The notes: generated by a model not told the origin, from the letters alone. A stretch of DNA of 64,000 bases from Medicago truncatula (GCF_003473485.1 NC_053048.1:32360755-32424754), one strand, 5' to 3'; shown: positions 51,003 to 63,499, numbered from the stretch's first letter. Program-made: numbers and translations.

Positions 51003-51219
51003 ATATAAATGTCTAATTATCTTCACTAATATTTAAAATTTGTGCATTTTATCTCTTTTATTCACTTCAAAATTATAGCAATGAACAACTTCATTCGTTG
51101 TGAGAAATAGAGACGGATCCTTAACCTTTGTAAAGGGCCCCATTGGACTCATCTATCACTTTTTAATTCAAATCAAACCTGTAGGGCAAGTGAGGTATAA
51201 TACAACTTCAATTTCTTCG

Positions 51220-54200
51220 ATGGATTCTGATAGCAGCGAAGGCTATAGCTATAAATATGATGTATTTATCAGTTTCAGAGGTCCTGACACCCGCAACACC
51301 TTTGTTGACCATCTCTATGCTCATCTCACTAGAAAAGGTATTTCGACCTTCAAGGATGACAAATCGCTTCAGAAAGGCGAATCCATTTCACTCCAACTTT
51401 TGCAGGCAATTAAAGATTCGCGGGTTTCTATCATTGTCTTCTCCAAAGATTATGCTTCATCAACATGGTGTTTGGATGAAATGGCTGCTATTGATGAATC
51501 CAGTAGAAGATTGAAACTAGTTGTTTTTCCTGTCTTCTATGACATTGATCCATCTCATGTAAGAAAAAGATCTGGAGCGTATGAGGATGCCTTTGTTTTA
51601 CACAACGAGCTGTTCAAACACGATCCAGACAGAGTTGCTCAATGGAGGAGGGCCATGACTTCTTTGGCTGGATCAGCAGGCTGGGATGTCAGGAATAAGT
51701 AAGTATAAACTATAATGGTTATTATTTTTTGTTCTTTACCATTCTTAATAAGCATTTTTGTCATACAATTAAATTCTTAATAAGCATTTTTGTCGTTCAA
51801 TTAATTCTTTTGTCTGTGCAAGACTAGTTTACAAATCAAGCTTGTTTAAGAAAATTGTATTTCTCTCTAGGTTGGAAGCAAATTGCACATTTTTAGCAAT
51901 CACTTATGTCCTCTTGTATATTATTATTTATTAGGCTTAATTACACTTTTGGTCCTTGCATATTGACCAACTCATGAAATTGGTCCTACCTCTTTTAAAT
52001 CGAACAAAATCGTCCCTAAACTATATGTTTTTTTGTAGTTTTAGTCCTATCTCCCTATTTCCAACTCCAGAAACGCACATAAATGACAGTTTTAAGCCAA
52101 CCACCTATGCTCAACCATGAAATAAACAAGGAATAAATCACATGAGTACAAGGAATCTACTTTGTTCAGCACACAAACCAAGAAAAACCCTAATTTCTAA
52201 GACATGTTTCAGATATGTAACGTGTCTCGGAAATTAGGTTAGCGTGCTGAATAAAGTAGATTCCTTGTACCCACATGTTTTATTCTTTGTTTATTTCATG
52301 GTTGAGCATAGGTGGTTGGACTAAAACTGTCATTTCTGTGTGTTTCTGGAGTTGGAAATAGGGAGATAGGACTAAAACTGCAAAAAACATATAGTTTAAG
52401 GACGATTTTGTTCGATTTAAAAAAGATAGGACCATTTTCGTGAGTTGGTCAAAATGGTAGGACCAAAAGTGTAATTAAATCTATTTGTTATTATTATAAG
52501 CACCCTTCTTTTATTGTGTCTATGTTGTATGTCGATCTTTCAAAAATATTCTTTGTCTCTAATTTGTGTAACTTTAACTTTTCATATTTCAAGATAAATT
52601 AGTAAAATATTTGTCCCAAGAAAAGTTGTCCCCCAATGAGTGACCCAGTTAGAAAAGACTTTTGTCCCAAATTAAATGACCATTTTCCTTTTCAAGACAA
52701 TATTAATCGCTTGTATTCCAATTCTACACGATAAAGGATAATTTAATAAAAATATCACTCTTTCTTAATCATTTAGACATTTTTCTTAATCTGTATGAAA
52801 TGATAAAAATGTCACTCATTATGGGATAGTATAAATAGGGAATATGTTTGGAAAAAATAATAATAAAAACACCTAGTAACTTATATTAAGGGACAAAATA
52901 ATATTTCAAAGAGGGTTTATAATTAGAGGGAGTAGATAATTTAGTGATCTTATTTTCCCCCTTTTCTTTCAGGCCAGAGTTTGATGAGATTGAAAAAATT
53001 GTTGAGGCTGTGATAAAAAAATTGGGTCATAAATTCTCCAGGTCTGCTGATGATCTTATTGGAATACAACCTCCTATAGAAGCATTAGAGAGTCGTCTAA
53101 AACTAAGCTCAAGGAATGGTGGTTTTCAAGTTTTAGGAATATGGGGGATGGGTGGAATAGGAAAGACTACTCTTGCAACTGTCTTGTATGACAGAATCTC
53201 ATATCAGTTTGATACTCGTTGTTACATCGAGAATGTTCACAAAATTTATGAAGAGGGCGGTGCTAATGCTGTGCAGAAAGAAATTCTTCGTCGAACTATA
53301 GAAGAAAAAATTCTAGACACGTACAGTCCTCCTGAAATAGCAAGAATTGTAAGAGATAGGCTACAAAACAAAAAGCTCCTTGTAGTTCTTGACAATGTTG
53401 ATCAAATTGAGCAACTGGATGAATTGGATATAAAACGTGTATTCCTTCGCCCAGAAAGTAGACTAATCATAATCACTAGAGATCAGCATATTCTTAGAGC
53501 TTGTGGAGCAGATATAGTTTATGAGGTTGAATTGATGAATGGTAATGATGCTCATAAACTTGTGTAGAAAAGCCTTCATAAGTGATTACTCAAGCAGTAC
53601 ATTTGCAGAGCTGATTCCTGAGGTTTTAAAATATACTCAAGGTCTTCCATTGGCAATTAGGGTAATTGGTTCTTTCTTGCATTCACGAAACGCCAAGCAG
53701 TGGAGAGCTGCCTTAGATAGATTGCAGAATAGTCCGCCGGACAAAATATTGAAAGTGCTTCAAGTAAGTTACGAGGGCCTAGAAGAAGAAGATAAAGAAA
53801 TATTTCTGCATGTTGCTTGTTTTTTTAAAGGAGAGAGGAAAGATTATGTAAGCCGAATTCTAGATGCTTGTGGATTGCATCCTGATATTGGAATTCCACT
53901 TCTTGCTGAAAAATCAGTCATAACCATTAAAAATGAGGAAATTCATATGCATGAAATGTTGCAAGAGTTGGGGAAGAAAATTGTTCGAGGAGAACATCCA
54001 GATGAACCAGGATTTTGGAGTAGATTGTGGCTTTACCGGGATTTCCATCATGTGATGATGACACAAAAGGTAACATATCTCTCCAAACCAAGTTTTTACT
54101 TATTAATTAATTAATTTTTATATTTTAAACATAAAAATCTAATCAATATGTTTTTGAATCAAGATTTTATGGTAAAGGAAAGAACAAGGCAAGAAACTTG

Positions 54201-57200
54201 TGTTCAAAGTGTAATTATATTTTCCTCACTCCAAGGAGACTAATGAGGCTTAAAGTAAGAACTCATTAAATGTGAGATCATGCAGTGCTTCAATTGATTG
54301 TTCTCTTACGATTGAATGTAGTTTAATGCGTTATGGGCGAGTGTTTGTCCAACGGGATTTTGAATAAACTTGATTCTCTACAATTGATTTGGTTAAGTTA
54401 TGTTTGAAGTGACACAATTTATGATTAAATGTTTTTACTCTAAACGTAAACTTAGTGTAAAACTTTTTGTAAATTTTTTAACCTAATGCAAAAGCACTTT
54501 TCATTACTTGTTTGCAAGCCATAGTTCTGTATTTTTATTTGAAATTATGTTGACACATGAAAAATAAACCTGACAGATAGTTTTCATCGTTATCTCTAAC
54601 AAATACTCAAAATCATTTAGCTTTTTATTTGTTTTTATAATATGCTTATTCTTAAATTTTCAGAAAGCAATAGAAGCTAAAGCCATAGTTCTAAATCAAA
54701 AAGAGGATGACTTCAAATTCAACGAGTTGAGAGCTGAAGATTTGTCAAAACTGGAGCACTTGAAACTGCTCATATTAAATCATAAGAATTTTTCAGGAAG
54801 ACCCTCATTTCTTTCTAATTCCCTACGTTATCTTTTGTGGAATGATTACCCTTTCATTTCTTTGCCATCAAATTTTCAACCATATCACCTTGTTGAATTG
54901 AATTTGCCTGGCAGCAGCGTCGAACAACTATGGACAGATATCCAGGTACATTTACTACTCTTTTCATCTCCATGCCCCCAAATAAACAGTTGAGGAATTA
55001 ATTGAGGTAACGTTAAACATTTTAGAAGTAATACATTTCAAAGAAAAAATATATTACATATTGCATGGTTGCACAACTATTTAAAGTTAAAAAATAAAAA
55101 TAAAAAGTTTTAATATTTAAAGTAATATTTTTTGAAAACTCCTTAAAAGTTAGACGTACATGAGTGGTGGGTTTTTATTTTATACAAAATAAATAGTATC
55201 CACATTCCTCATTTACTTTTAGAAGAAGTGGCACTGCTTATATAGATATTGAAAACATCAATAATTTTGAAACATTAATAGAAGATAAAATATTAGAAGT
55301 TTCAAATCAGAGGAAGTAATAGTTACCATAGTCAATATATTTTAATTATGTACATGATTGCATGAATTTAAACAATGAACTAGTTGAAGTACTTTTTTTT
55401 GTTGTTAGTACAAGTATTACATGACTCAAGGCTTTATGGTGTCACCTGCTCCAAGTGACAATACTTTTTATTGTTATAATGCATGTACGCTTATAAAATG
55501 TTCAATATTGCTTTTTGTTTCTTGAAAAGGACTATTGTTGAAATTTTGAAAACATACTAAAGTGAATTATTGAAGTTTTAATACAACAATACTAACATAT
55601 TAATGGCTAACTCTCTGTTCACAGCAAATGCCCTATTTGAAAAGGATGGATTTGAGCAACTCTAAAAATCTCAAGATGACCCCATGCTTTAAAGGGATGC
55701 AAAATCTCGAGCGACTAGATTTTGCTGGATGCATAAGCTTATGGCATGTGCATCCATCAATTGGACTTCTTAGAGAACTTCAATTCTTGAGCTTGCAGAA
55801 CTGTACCAGTCTGGTCTGCTTTGAGTTTGGCAGAGTATCAGAGTCAAGTTCTCTCAGAGTTCTGTGTCTCTCTGGTTGCACAAAACTTGAAAATACTCCA
55901 GATTTTGAGAAATTATTAAATCTTGAGTATCTTGACATGGATCAATGTACAAGTTTATATAAAATTGATAAATCTATTGGGGATCTTACAAAGCTTAGAT
56001 TCTTAAGTTTGAGAGGCTGCACAAATCTTGTCATCATACCTGACAGCTTTAACAATATGACAAATCTTATGACACTAGATTTATGCGGCTGTTCTAGATT
56101 CACGAATCTTCCGCTGGGATCTGTATCCAGTTTTCATACTCAGCAATCTTTGATTTCTCTTGACTTAAGCTTTTGCAATATTTCTATTGTGCCTGATGCT
56201 ATTGGAGAGTTAAGGGGTTTAGAGAGACTAAATTTACAGGGCAATAACTTCACTGAACTACCCTGTACCATCCAAAGACTTTCCAGTCTAGCATATTTAA
56301 ACTTGTCACATTGTCATAGGCTTCAAATTTGGCCTTTGATTCCAATAGAAAGTTGTCCATCAGATTCAGTGGGAAGATATTTTAAAATAAAGTCTGGATC
56401 CCGAGATCACAGATCAGGATTATATATTTTTGATTGTCCTAAGCTGGCGACAGGTTTCCTTATGACAAATAGAGAACGGTCAGCATACTTATTTAAATGG
56501 CTAAGAAGACTAGTTGAGGTGTGTATTATGCCTACCTTACCTTACCTTCCCCATATAGTCCAGTTTTAGAGTCGGTCACTTCTTCTCTTTTTCTAATATA
56601 TGCATACTTGTCTGTATTTCAGGAACCTCGTCACTTCCGATGTGGCTTTGACATTATTATTCCTTTGCGACAAGGATATTTTCCTTGTGGATCTGACTGG
56701 AATTCAGTACTAAGGATAAAGGAGTCTGATATTGATGTCGACTGTCGCGGCTATCTTTTTTCCATAGTATTTAAGATGAATAATCATTCTGAAGTGTCTG
56801 ATTCTCCCCATCAATCGCTTTCCTCACCAATGCCACATCCTTTTTATCTTTCTTTTGAGAGTGAACACACGGAAGAACGCTTTGATATACCACTTAATTT
56901 GGAACAGAATGTGGTTGATGGCTCAACTTATATTTGGACAATCTATATCTCTCGGGAACACTGCCATTTTGTGAAAACAGGAGCACAAATCACATTTAAA
57001 GCTCGCCAAGGTTTGATTATCAAGGAATGGGGATTGCGTGTCCTAGCCAAGAAAGACATAGCGGACTCAGAAGTGGGACTGATCAAAGATCTTCCTTTAC
57101 ATATTGTGGAAGTAGAAGAAAGCAGCATCAGCAGTAGCTTTGAGCCTAAAATCCAACTCCCTTACAATTGGTTTGTTTCTGATGAAGATGAAGCCGAGAA

Positions 57201-57261
57201 GGATGGAGCCAAGGGGAAAGAAACTGATCTCTTTAATCTTGGCCTTTTTACTGGAAGTTGA
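51220..57261 (+). pseudogene. TIR-NBS-LRR resistance gene with a frameshift and stop in NB-ARC
   Basis: Intracellular immune receptor of the TNL class. Five exons: 51220-51698, 52973-54069, 54664-54945, 55625-56518 and 56623-57261, all GT-AG. TIR at residues 10-150 (YDVFISFRGPDTR; SSTWCLDEM with the conserved Glu at 87). NB-ARC: P-loop GMGGIGKTT at 218-226, kinase-2 LLVVLDN at 295-301, SRLIIITRD at 322-330, then after the break QGLPLAIRVIG, FLHVACFFKGER and an MHE variant of MHD. LRRs follow (LRFLSLRGCTNL, LERLNLQGNNFTELP), then a C-terminal jelly-roll/Ig-like (C-JID) exon. In exon 2, after DAHKLV (residue 357), a TAG at 53565 and a net 1-base frame change interrupt the protein. Otherwise about 1130 residues would be encoded. 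This may be a young pseudogene, an allele encoding only TIR plus half of NB-ARC, or a sequencing error. The first intron holds a MITE. Confidence 0.88.
51925..52490. mobile_element. Mutator-like MITE in TNL intron 1
   Basis: The 548-bp element at 51934-52481 has ends GGCTTAATTACACTTTTGGT and its near inverse (ACCAAAAGTGTAATTAAATC). Inverted similarity runs inward through TTGACCAACTCA and AAACTATATG. The flanks TATTTATTA and TATTTGTTA agree at 8 of 9 bases. It is non-coding and sits between the TIR and NB-ARC exons. Confidence 0.85.
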
Positions 57262-57418
57262 TATGGAATGGGGCTTGTGTATGCTAACAAAGAAAGACAT
57301 AGAGGACTCAGAATGCATAACACCAGGAAATAAGGAGCCGAGAGGAAAGAAATTATCTGACGAAGATCAAGCCATGATTGACGAAGTTATTAGGAAAGAA
57401 TTGGTCGCTCTAATCTAG
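57262..57418 (+). pseudogene. Out-of-frame tail of the TNL C-terminal domain
   Basis: After the stop at 57259-57261 another frame continues LLEVDMEWGLCMLTKKDIED and then GKKLSDEDQAMIDEVIRKEL. TKKDIEDSE repeats the AKKDIADSE block about 230 bases upstream, so the region looks like a partial internal duplication, and the ancestral protein may have been longer. Confidence 0.45.
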
Positions 57419-58114
57419 GCCTTTTGACAGCTTAGGTAAATCATTTGTATCCTAGAATTTCTCTTCAATTAATATGTTCAGCACATGATTCCTAATCTAA
57501 TCATGTTTATCAATGTTTGCAGTTTTTGGTTGTTGGGTTGTGGGTGTTAATTTTCAGATTGTTTTTAATCATTATATGTTTTGTCTAATTGATCACATTT
57601 AGTCACGCTGCGATTGTTGCTGGCTTTATATATATGCCTTTTTCCTTGAAACACTTATATATGGTTGAAGACTTATTATTAAGAGATGAAACACTCAAAC
57701 AAAATCTTTTTTCAAAGTAAAGTCACAATAACCTGTGATGTGAACCATACCATTTGACAGAAGAGTTTTATCTTCGAAATCTAGTAAAGGCACAACTCTT
57801 TGGCTTGTCATCCTCATTGTTTCTAGTTCCATCTGAGAAAAATAGTTTGTATAACCGGTCTTTTTCTGCTAGTGAACTATAGTTTTTACTTTTGTATATT
57901 TAGTGGTTCCTGTGTGTGTTATATTTAGTGGTTTATTTGTTTGCCTATCACTCATTAGTTGACTCTAATTAGAATTCTATATGTTCCATAGTTTTCCATT
58001 ATATTCTGCTACTACAGCTTGATATACCTTAATGCTAACATCATTCTGGTCTCTCAAAAATGCTAGGAACAAAAATCATTGTGAAATTGAAGAGAAACCA
58101 AGTTCAAGTCTGAA

Positions 58115-58640
58115 TATTCTTCAAAACTGTCTCTTGGAATCCAAGAATTGTTTGCGGTGAGTGTAGTGGTGTGACCATATTAAGGATGGACTTGTAAATA
58201 TGATGGATTTGACAATTCAAGTGTCTTTTCAGTCTACAAAATCTCCATAGTTTGAATTTGACTTATAATAACGTCAGTTTTGTCCCAATAGAGATTAAAT
58301 CTGAAACATATTATGCTCCACGTAAACGTTCATACATTTTCCAGAATCATGTGCTCTAAGAACTCTAGATCTCAATTGGAATCAAATTTCTGTGTCGTCG
58401 TTTTGAAGGAAAGCAAACTCCACAGTCGCATTAGATGTCCGAAGATCAGCCATACTTGGCACGTGCTTCAAATTGTTGATCTTGTTTCAACAATTTCAGT
58501 GGTTCACATCCAAGATATTGCCGTTAGCGTGTATCTCTGTTTCCCTACCTTCTATACGTAAGAGGATGGGAATCAGTAAGGAATCGGCGTGTCCATTACT
58601 TTATTTAGAAACTGGAAATCTCCGGCGTGAGGGAAGCAAT
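58115..58640 (+). pseudogene. Decayed LRR receptor-like protein (Ve1/Cf type) remnant
   Basis: Broken frames recall the cell-surface RLP family. LSWNPRIVCGECSGV resembles the LRR N-cap (usually LSWN...DCCxWxGVTC). It is followed by LQNLHSLNLTYNNVSFVPIE (an LRR unit) and later SHTWHVLQIVDLVSTISVV (usually LQIVDLAFNNFSG). Large internal parts are missing. Family assignment is from memory of motif patterns. Confidence 0.6.
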
Positions 58641-58960
58641 TCTACCTTTTCTTTTTAGAGATGAATAAACCTTTCTCCGTTGATCCATCCATCAACCCCG
58701 AACAAACACATGAACAAACACACGAATGCCACTGTCCAATGTTTTCGGTCAGGATTTTAATCAAACATGAATGACTTCGACATTTGATTATGCATAAGTT
58801 GATGCTCCTTGTGCATCAACAATTGCATGTTCTTACTATAAACGTTTTGTTTTGGTGGACATAAAATTGAGCTCGATACAATCCTTATCAGTTCACTTGT
58901 TGGTTCAATCCCATTTGAACCATAGGCTAACCGTTTGTATCGCAGTTAATTCAACCAATT

Positions 58961-59698
58961 TTCTTAAGGTCATGTTAACGTATGTCCTAAAGATACATGT
59001 TAAGAAACCCACAGATAGTAATTATATTTTGAAAATAATCATTTTTTATTTTTTAAAACATTGAAATGCACAATTTCAATATAAAACTTCTATAAGAGGG
59101 CCTTTTTTAATTTGTTAGTAATCTGATTCAATTAGTCTTGAAAAAAAATATTCACATTAATGACCTTCCAAATGATGCGTAAAATTATCCACCAAATTTA
59201 TATGGAACCCATATAATTTGGTGGGATTCATGAATTTTAATCAATCAAAGAGAGTGAGTTAAAAAGTGTGGGTTAAAACATATGTTGCTAGCGTTAATAC
59301 AAGACGACTAAAAAATACAACTAATAAAACATTTGGATAAAAATAGCATGTATAAGACATAATAATACTCCAAAATTAGTGAAGAAAGGAAAGCAAATAT
59401 CAAACGGCCCTGGCTACATTGACCCTCGATGTTACAAAAACACAAAACAAGACAAATTTTTGTTGTCTCTTTCAAAAACCTTGCTCTACATAAGACATCA
59501 ATGCAAATAATCACCAAGACCATACATGTTGCATTTTTGGCACATAGAATAAGTGCTTTTTGATAGACAAAGACACTTCTAGTATGCAACAATTACATGC
59601 AAAATCTACATTGAACTTTCACTACATTAATATCACTCATAAGATATATAGCATTCAACCATTACAAAAGCTCACAACTAATTTAAGATAGTGACTAA
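58961..59698. other. Spacer and bHLH 3' region, nothing recognised
   Basis: No supported coding sequence. The part next to 59698 is presumably the 3' UTR of the minus-strand bHLH gene. Confidence 0.4.
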
Positions 59699-60160
59699 TT
59701 AATATTTCATAGTGGCATCAAAGATGGTTTTGATATCTTTATCTCCTTGAAAACAAAACTGCTCTAGTGGTAACTGTGGCAAATTCTGCATAGACTCAAA
59801 TGTACCTGAAGGAATATTTTTATCATTTGAAGAATAATCTTGAGGAAGCAACATGTGTGACTCACCAATATCATCAACAAAGTTAATCAATGTTTCATGA
59901 AGCCAAATCTGTTTCTTAAGAAACTTAACATAATGAATAGCTTCCTCCAACATAGAAACAGTATCTAATTTACTTCCACCAGGGATCATACTCTGAAGAA
60001 TCTTGAACCTATCACTGATTCTATGTCTTCTTTCTCTAGCTGCAACACTTTGTGGATCAGTTGAAAGTTTCACTGAACTTCCTTTGGATTTTTTCACACC
60101 TTTTTTCTCCTTTCTCTTTGAACATGACCCATAAGAATAAGAGATAGTGTTACACTCCAT
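59699..60160 (-). CDS. bHLH transcription factor, LAX PANICLE1/ROX type
   Basis: A nuclear regulator. Rice LAX1 and its Arabidopsis relative ROX (bHLH140) promote axillary meristem formation (family knowledge). Single exon, 153 residues, start ATG at 60160 ([12 protein letters not shown]). A Lys-rich stretch [13 protein letters not shown] (15-27) is a probable nuclear localisation signal. The bHLH domain is at about 36-84: [20 protein letters not shown], then [38 protein letters not shown] is, as I recall, the exact LAX1 signature. The basic region lacks the E-box-contacting His and Glu (QAR instead of HER at positions 5-9-13), as in group VIII proteins, so E-box binding is doubtful. The C-terminus is short and not recognised. 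The frame is intact. Confidence 0.85.
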   Translation of the reverse strand: MECNTISYSYGSCSKRKEKKGVKKSKGSSVKLSTDPQSVAARERRHRISDRFKILQSMIPGGSKLDTVSMLEEAIHYVKFLKKQIWLHETLINFVDDIGESHMLLPQDYSSNDKNIPSGTFESMQNLPQLPLEQFCFQGDKDIKTIFDATMKY

Positions 60161-60260
60161 GTGCTAGCTAAGAAAATTAATGAAAGTTTTTTTATACTAT
60201 GGTTTGAATTATTTTTAGTAGGGGAATGTAGTTATTTTTGAGGGGTAACATGTGTGTGTA

Positions 60261-60268
60261 CTTATATA
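60261..60268 (-). promoter_or_regulatory. Probable TATA box of the bHLH gene
   Basis: TATATAAG on the minus strand, about 100 bases before the start codon at 60160. A good match and spacing, but inferred. Confidence 0.5.
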
Positions 60269-60564
60269 GGAGAAAATTGATGATTAATGTGAGTGACATT
60301 TGGTGTAATGATTTGAATGAAAGTGAGAGAAGAAATATTGTCGTGTCATGTTAATCAGTCAATCTTTGGCGTAGGATATGGATGTTTTAGGTAGGGACCC
60401 GGGTTAGAGGTTCAATTTTTCTTTCTTTTCTTTTCCTTTTTTTCTTTGTGCTCTTTGCTTGTGTTTATTCTATTTAACTCTATTTAATTAGGGACATGTT
60501 TATGTGATTTGTATAAATTTTAATTAGATTATTCACTTTTTACTTACTTTAAAAATAAGTAATT

Positions 60565-60705
60565 CTCGTGAGTTTAATTCAATTGGTAGAGACAATACAT
60601 GATATATGTAGAGGTTGAGATTCGAACGTCGGACACCTCACTTCTCCACGTTTAAAATTCGTGAGTTTCAGCCAATAGGCTACTTGACAACCAAAAAAAA
60701 GTACT
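60565..60705 (+). mobile_element. tRNA-derived SINE
   Basis: Starts near CTCGTGAGTTTAATTCAATT, with box A TCAATTGGTAGAG, box B-like GATTCGAACGTC, then CCAATAGGCTACTTGACAAC and an A-run. The target duplication is not clear. The same order is seen in the remnant at 17320. Confidence 0.65.
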
Positions 60706-62528
60706 AAACTACTGACTAGGTTTTGTAATCTATAATTTTTTGGAATACCATATTATGAGGAAGAACTTTTTGTCGTTGTTAAATAATGTCTAATCTTCGT
60801 CGAAGAATTCATTAGACAATGAGATGATTTTCCTCTCCTAATCAAATTTTATCGGTTTTAAATGCGGCCTTGATTATAGTTGTGGTGTGGTCGCAACCTT
60901 AATATCATGTTTAAATTACCATCTAATATTTTTTTTCTTAACTCTCAAATTTCCGGTAAAATTGTTTTTATAATCAGGAGTCCGATTAAAAGGTAATTAA
61001 AATTTGACACATAATTATTTTAACTCAGATTCTCCTAAAAGATTTGCTCTTGATGACATTTTTTCTGCTCATAAAAATTCCTTAAAATTAAGCAACACTA
61101 AACATATATTAACTTTATTCAATAATGTTACATTATTCAAAATGTGTTTAATTGATATTTAAAGTTGTCAATTATCATAATACTATATTCGTAGACACAC
61201 ATCTGTCTCTATTGATTGAACTAATAAGGAATTTAATCTCTGTTTACAAGCACCGAAAAAGCTTATATTTTAAGTTCACTGACCGAACTAAACCCAAACT
61301 AATTGAAATTCGTTGTGATTTCTTAACACCAAACAAAATTCGAAGCGAATGTAGGAGGGAAAAACCAATGAAATTTGTTATTCTTCGGACAAAAAACGCT
61401 TACTTTATACATACTGATTAAAATACTCTCCACGTAAGTTAACTCGCGTTCAATAAACTTACGTATAACCTACATGAATTAACTTACGCTAGGGTTATAA
61501 CATAAATGAGTTAACTCACACTAGGTTATGACCTACGTGAGTTAACTCACGTGGAATGTATCAATGTAGCAATCACGTCGAATTTAACACCTGCGTGACT
61601 TAAATCGCATGAAGATATTTTCGGAAATTCGGTTGAAAGTGAGCAAATTTTAATAGGAGAGTCACAATTTTCCAAAACAACGGCACCCCAAATATCTATA
61701 GAATTTCTTGGAAACAAACATATTTATGGACCAAAACTTACGTTTACATTAATGTAAATCCAAACAAACCCTAGTAGGCAAGTGACATAGTGACAAAGAT
61801 TAGGCCCTCCATTTATCTTTTGATTAGAATGGTCACAAGTGATCAAACAGAAAATAAATAATTGGGGGGGTCCTTCCCCTAAAATCGAAGCAAATATTTT
61901 ACAGTTGCATGTGTCACTAATCCCAACTACTAACAAATAGTCTATTACTTGTCTAGCTTTTTAATGTACGGTTTTTGCTTTTGATACTAAGATTACAAAC
62001 TGTTTGTTAAAAGAGAATAACTATTTGGTTTTAATTTGCTTTCAGAGTGGAAATGAAAAGAACTTAAGGTCTAATCAAGCATTCAGCTCTTCTTTCCAAG
62101 AAAAGTATTAATTAAATCAAAGATTGATTCAACCACTAAACTATTAAAGTTTTGTTTTCATAGAAAGATGTTATACACATACTACTTTTAATTGTGAAAA
62201 AAATATAAACTAACCTATATAAAAACTTACATATATGAATTACCTCTTTTATATATTTAATATTTTGTCCATTTATAATCGATTAGGAATTAAACATCAC
62301 ATTTAAAATCAATAATCTTTCCTTCAAGTATGAGTCCAAACATCCTATAATTGCATTGTGACACATGCAACTGTAAAATTATAATCTTAACTCCCCTACC
62401 AAGTTAAACCAGAGCTCTTGATACCAATTTTTGAGAAAAATAACATACAAGTATAACGTGAAAACTCCAAGTAAAAAAAAAATTATGATTGATGTTTAAT
62501 GACAACTAAAGAATATAACACACAATAT
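60706..62528. other. Spacer with a GAGTTAACTC repeat
   Basis: No gene recognised. The only structured part is the palindromic repeat at 61430-61554, listed separately. Confidence 0.5.
61430..61554. repeat. Repeated palindromes GAGTTAACTC / ACGTGAGTTAACTCACGT
   Basis: CCACGTAAGTTAACTCGCG, ATGAATTAACTTACGCTAGG, ATGAGTTAACTCACACTAGG and ACGTGAGTTAACTCACGTGG occur within 125 bases, linked by TTATAACATA and GGTTATGACCTA. The outer copies are near reverse complements, so the block can fold. It may be a small foldback element. Confidence 0.7.
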
Positions 62529-62552
62529 AAAAAAAAAAAAAAAAAAAAAAAA
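62529..62552. repeat. Poly(A) run of 24
   Basis: An uninterrupted A-run in AT-rich spacer; no coding element upstream suggests it is a retrotransposed tail. Confidence 0.9.
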
Positions 62553-62871
62553 CAAAATATAACACAATATATAGGCTCCTTTTAAACACCCAAGGACTTC
62601 AGTACGCTATCACTTTCTAAAATAAATATATATGGTATACCTCACAATATCTAAAACCATGAGTATATAAGATAAAATAGTCGGATATAAATTTAAAGTG
62701 TTTTTGAATAGTTTATCTTATAACGGAAGAACTATCTCATATATAACATTGTTCTATCTTTATCTTTGCGCTACTAATCAATGTTAGACATTTACCAAGT
62801 GTAATTTCCACCAACAAAGGGCCATTCAAAAAGCAACATGGTGAAACAAAGATCAAGATTACAACGCATCT

Positions 62872-63035
62872 TTGATTCAAATTTTTTTTTTTTGTAGATA
62901 GACGAAATGACAAAGCCATTATAAATTTACATACATAAGTGGAGGTGCCGCGGTTCGAACCCCAATCAAAGCGTTCAGCCTAACAATTTCGACATTTAAC
63001 CAATTGAACTAGGACTTATGGACTTGATTCAAATT
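62872..63035 (-). mobile_element. tRNA-derived SINE, 12-bp target duplication
   Basis: The 140-bp body at 62884-63023 is read on the minus strand: box A-like AGTTCAATTGGTTAAATG, box B GGGGTTCGAACCGCGG, then a poly(A) tail (the T-run at 62884). Perfect direct repeats TTGATTCAAATT flank it (62872-62883, 63024-63035). Confidence 0.88.
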
Positions 63036-63423
63036 CATACATTTGAGTATTAATGTTCTAGCTCATCTTAATTGTTTGGATCCACAGTAAATTTGACAAA
63101 ATCATTATGAGCAAATTGATTTTAAAAAACTATGCTTTACAATATTAACAAAAATATAGTGGTATAGTAGTAATTTTGTCAAATCAACGGTAATTTCAAA
63201 TATGTACTATAATGTTTTTGATATTACCTGCAAGACATTTGAGTTTAAATTATGAATAACAATTTTTAATTTTTCAATTTTTTGGTCAACTAGAGTTTTT
63301 CCTTAATCAAATTAATTTTGGTGTGAGGCTGGCAAAATCTGTTATATGTTGACATAAAAAAATATTACTTTTTTATCCAAATTCAATTTTCTTAACTCAC
63401 TTTTCAAATATTACTATTAACTG

Positions 63424-63499
63424 CTCCCTCCGTCTCTATATATAAGCACCCTTTTATCAGAGGCAATAGATGTTTACATACATATAGGGACAGAGGGAG
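63424..63499. mobile_element. Very short Stowaway-like MITE
   Basis: The 76-bp unit begins CTCCCTCCGTCTCTATATAT and ends ATATAGGGACAGAGGGAG. The right side is followed by TA, but the left neighbour is TG, so the TA duplication has one mutated base. It is almost only termini. Confidence 0.7.
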
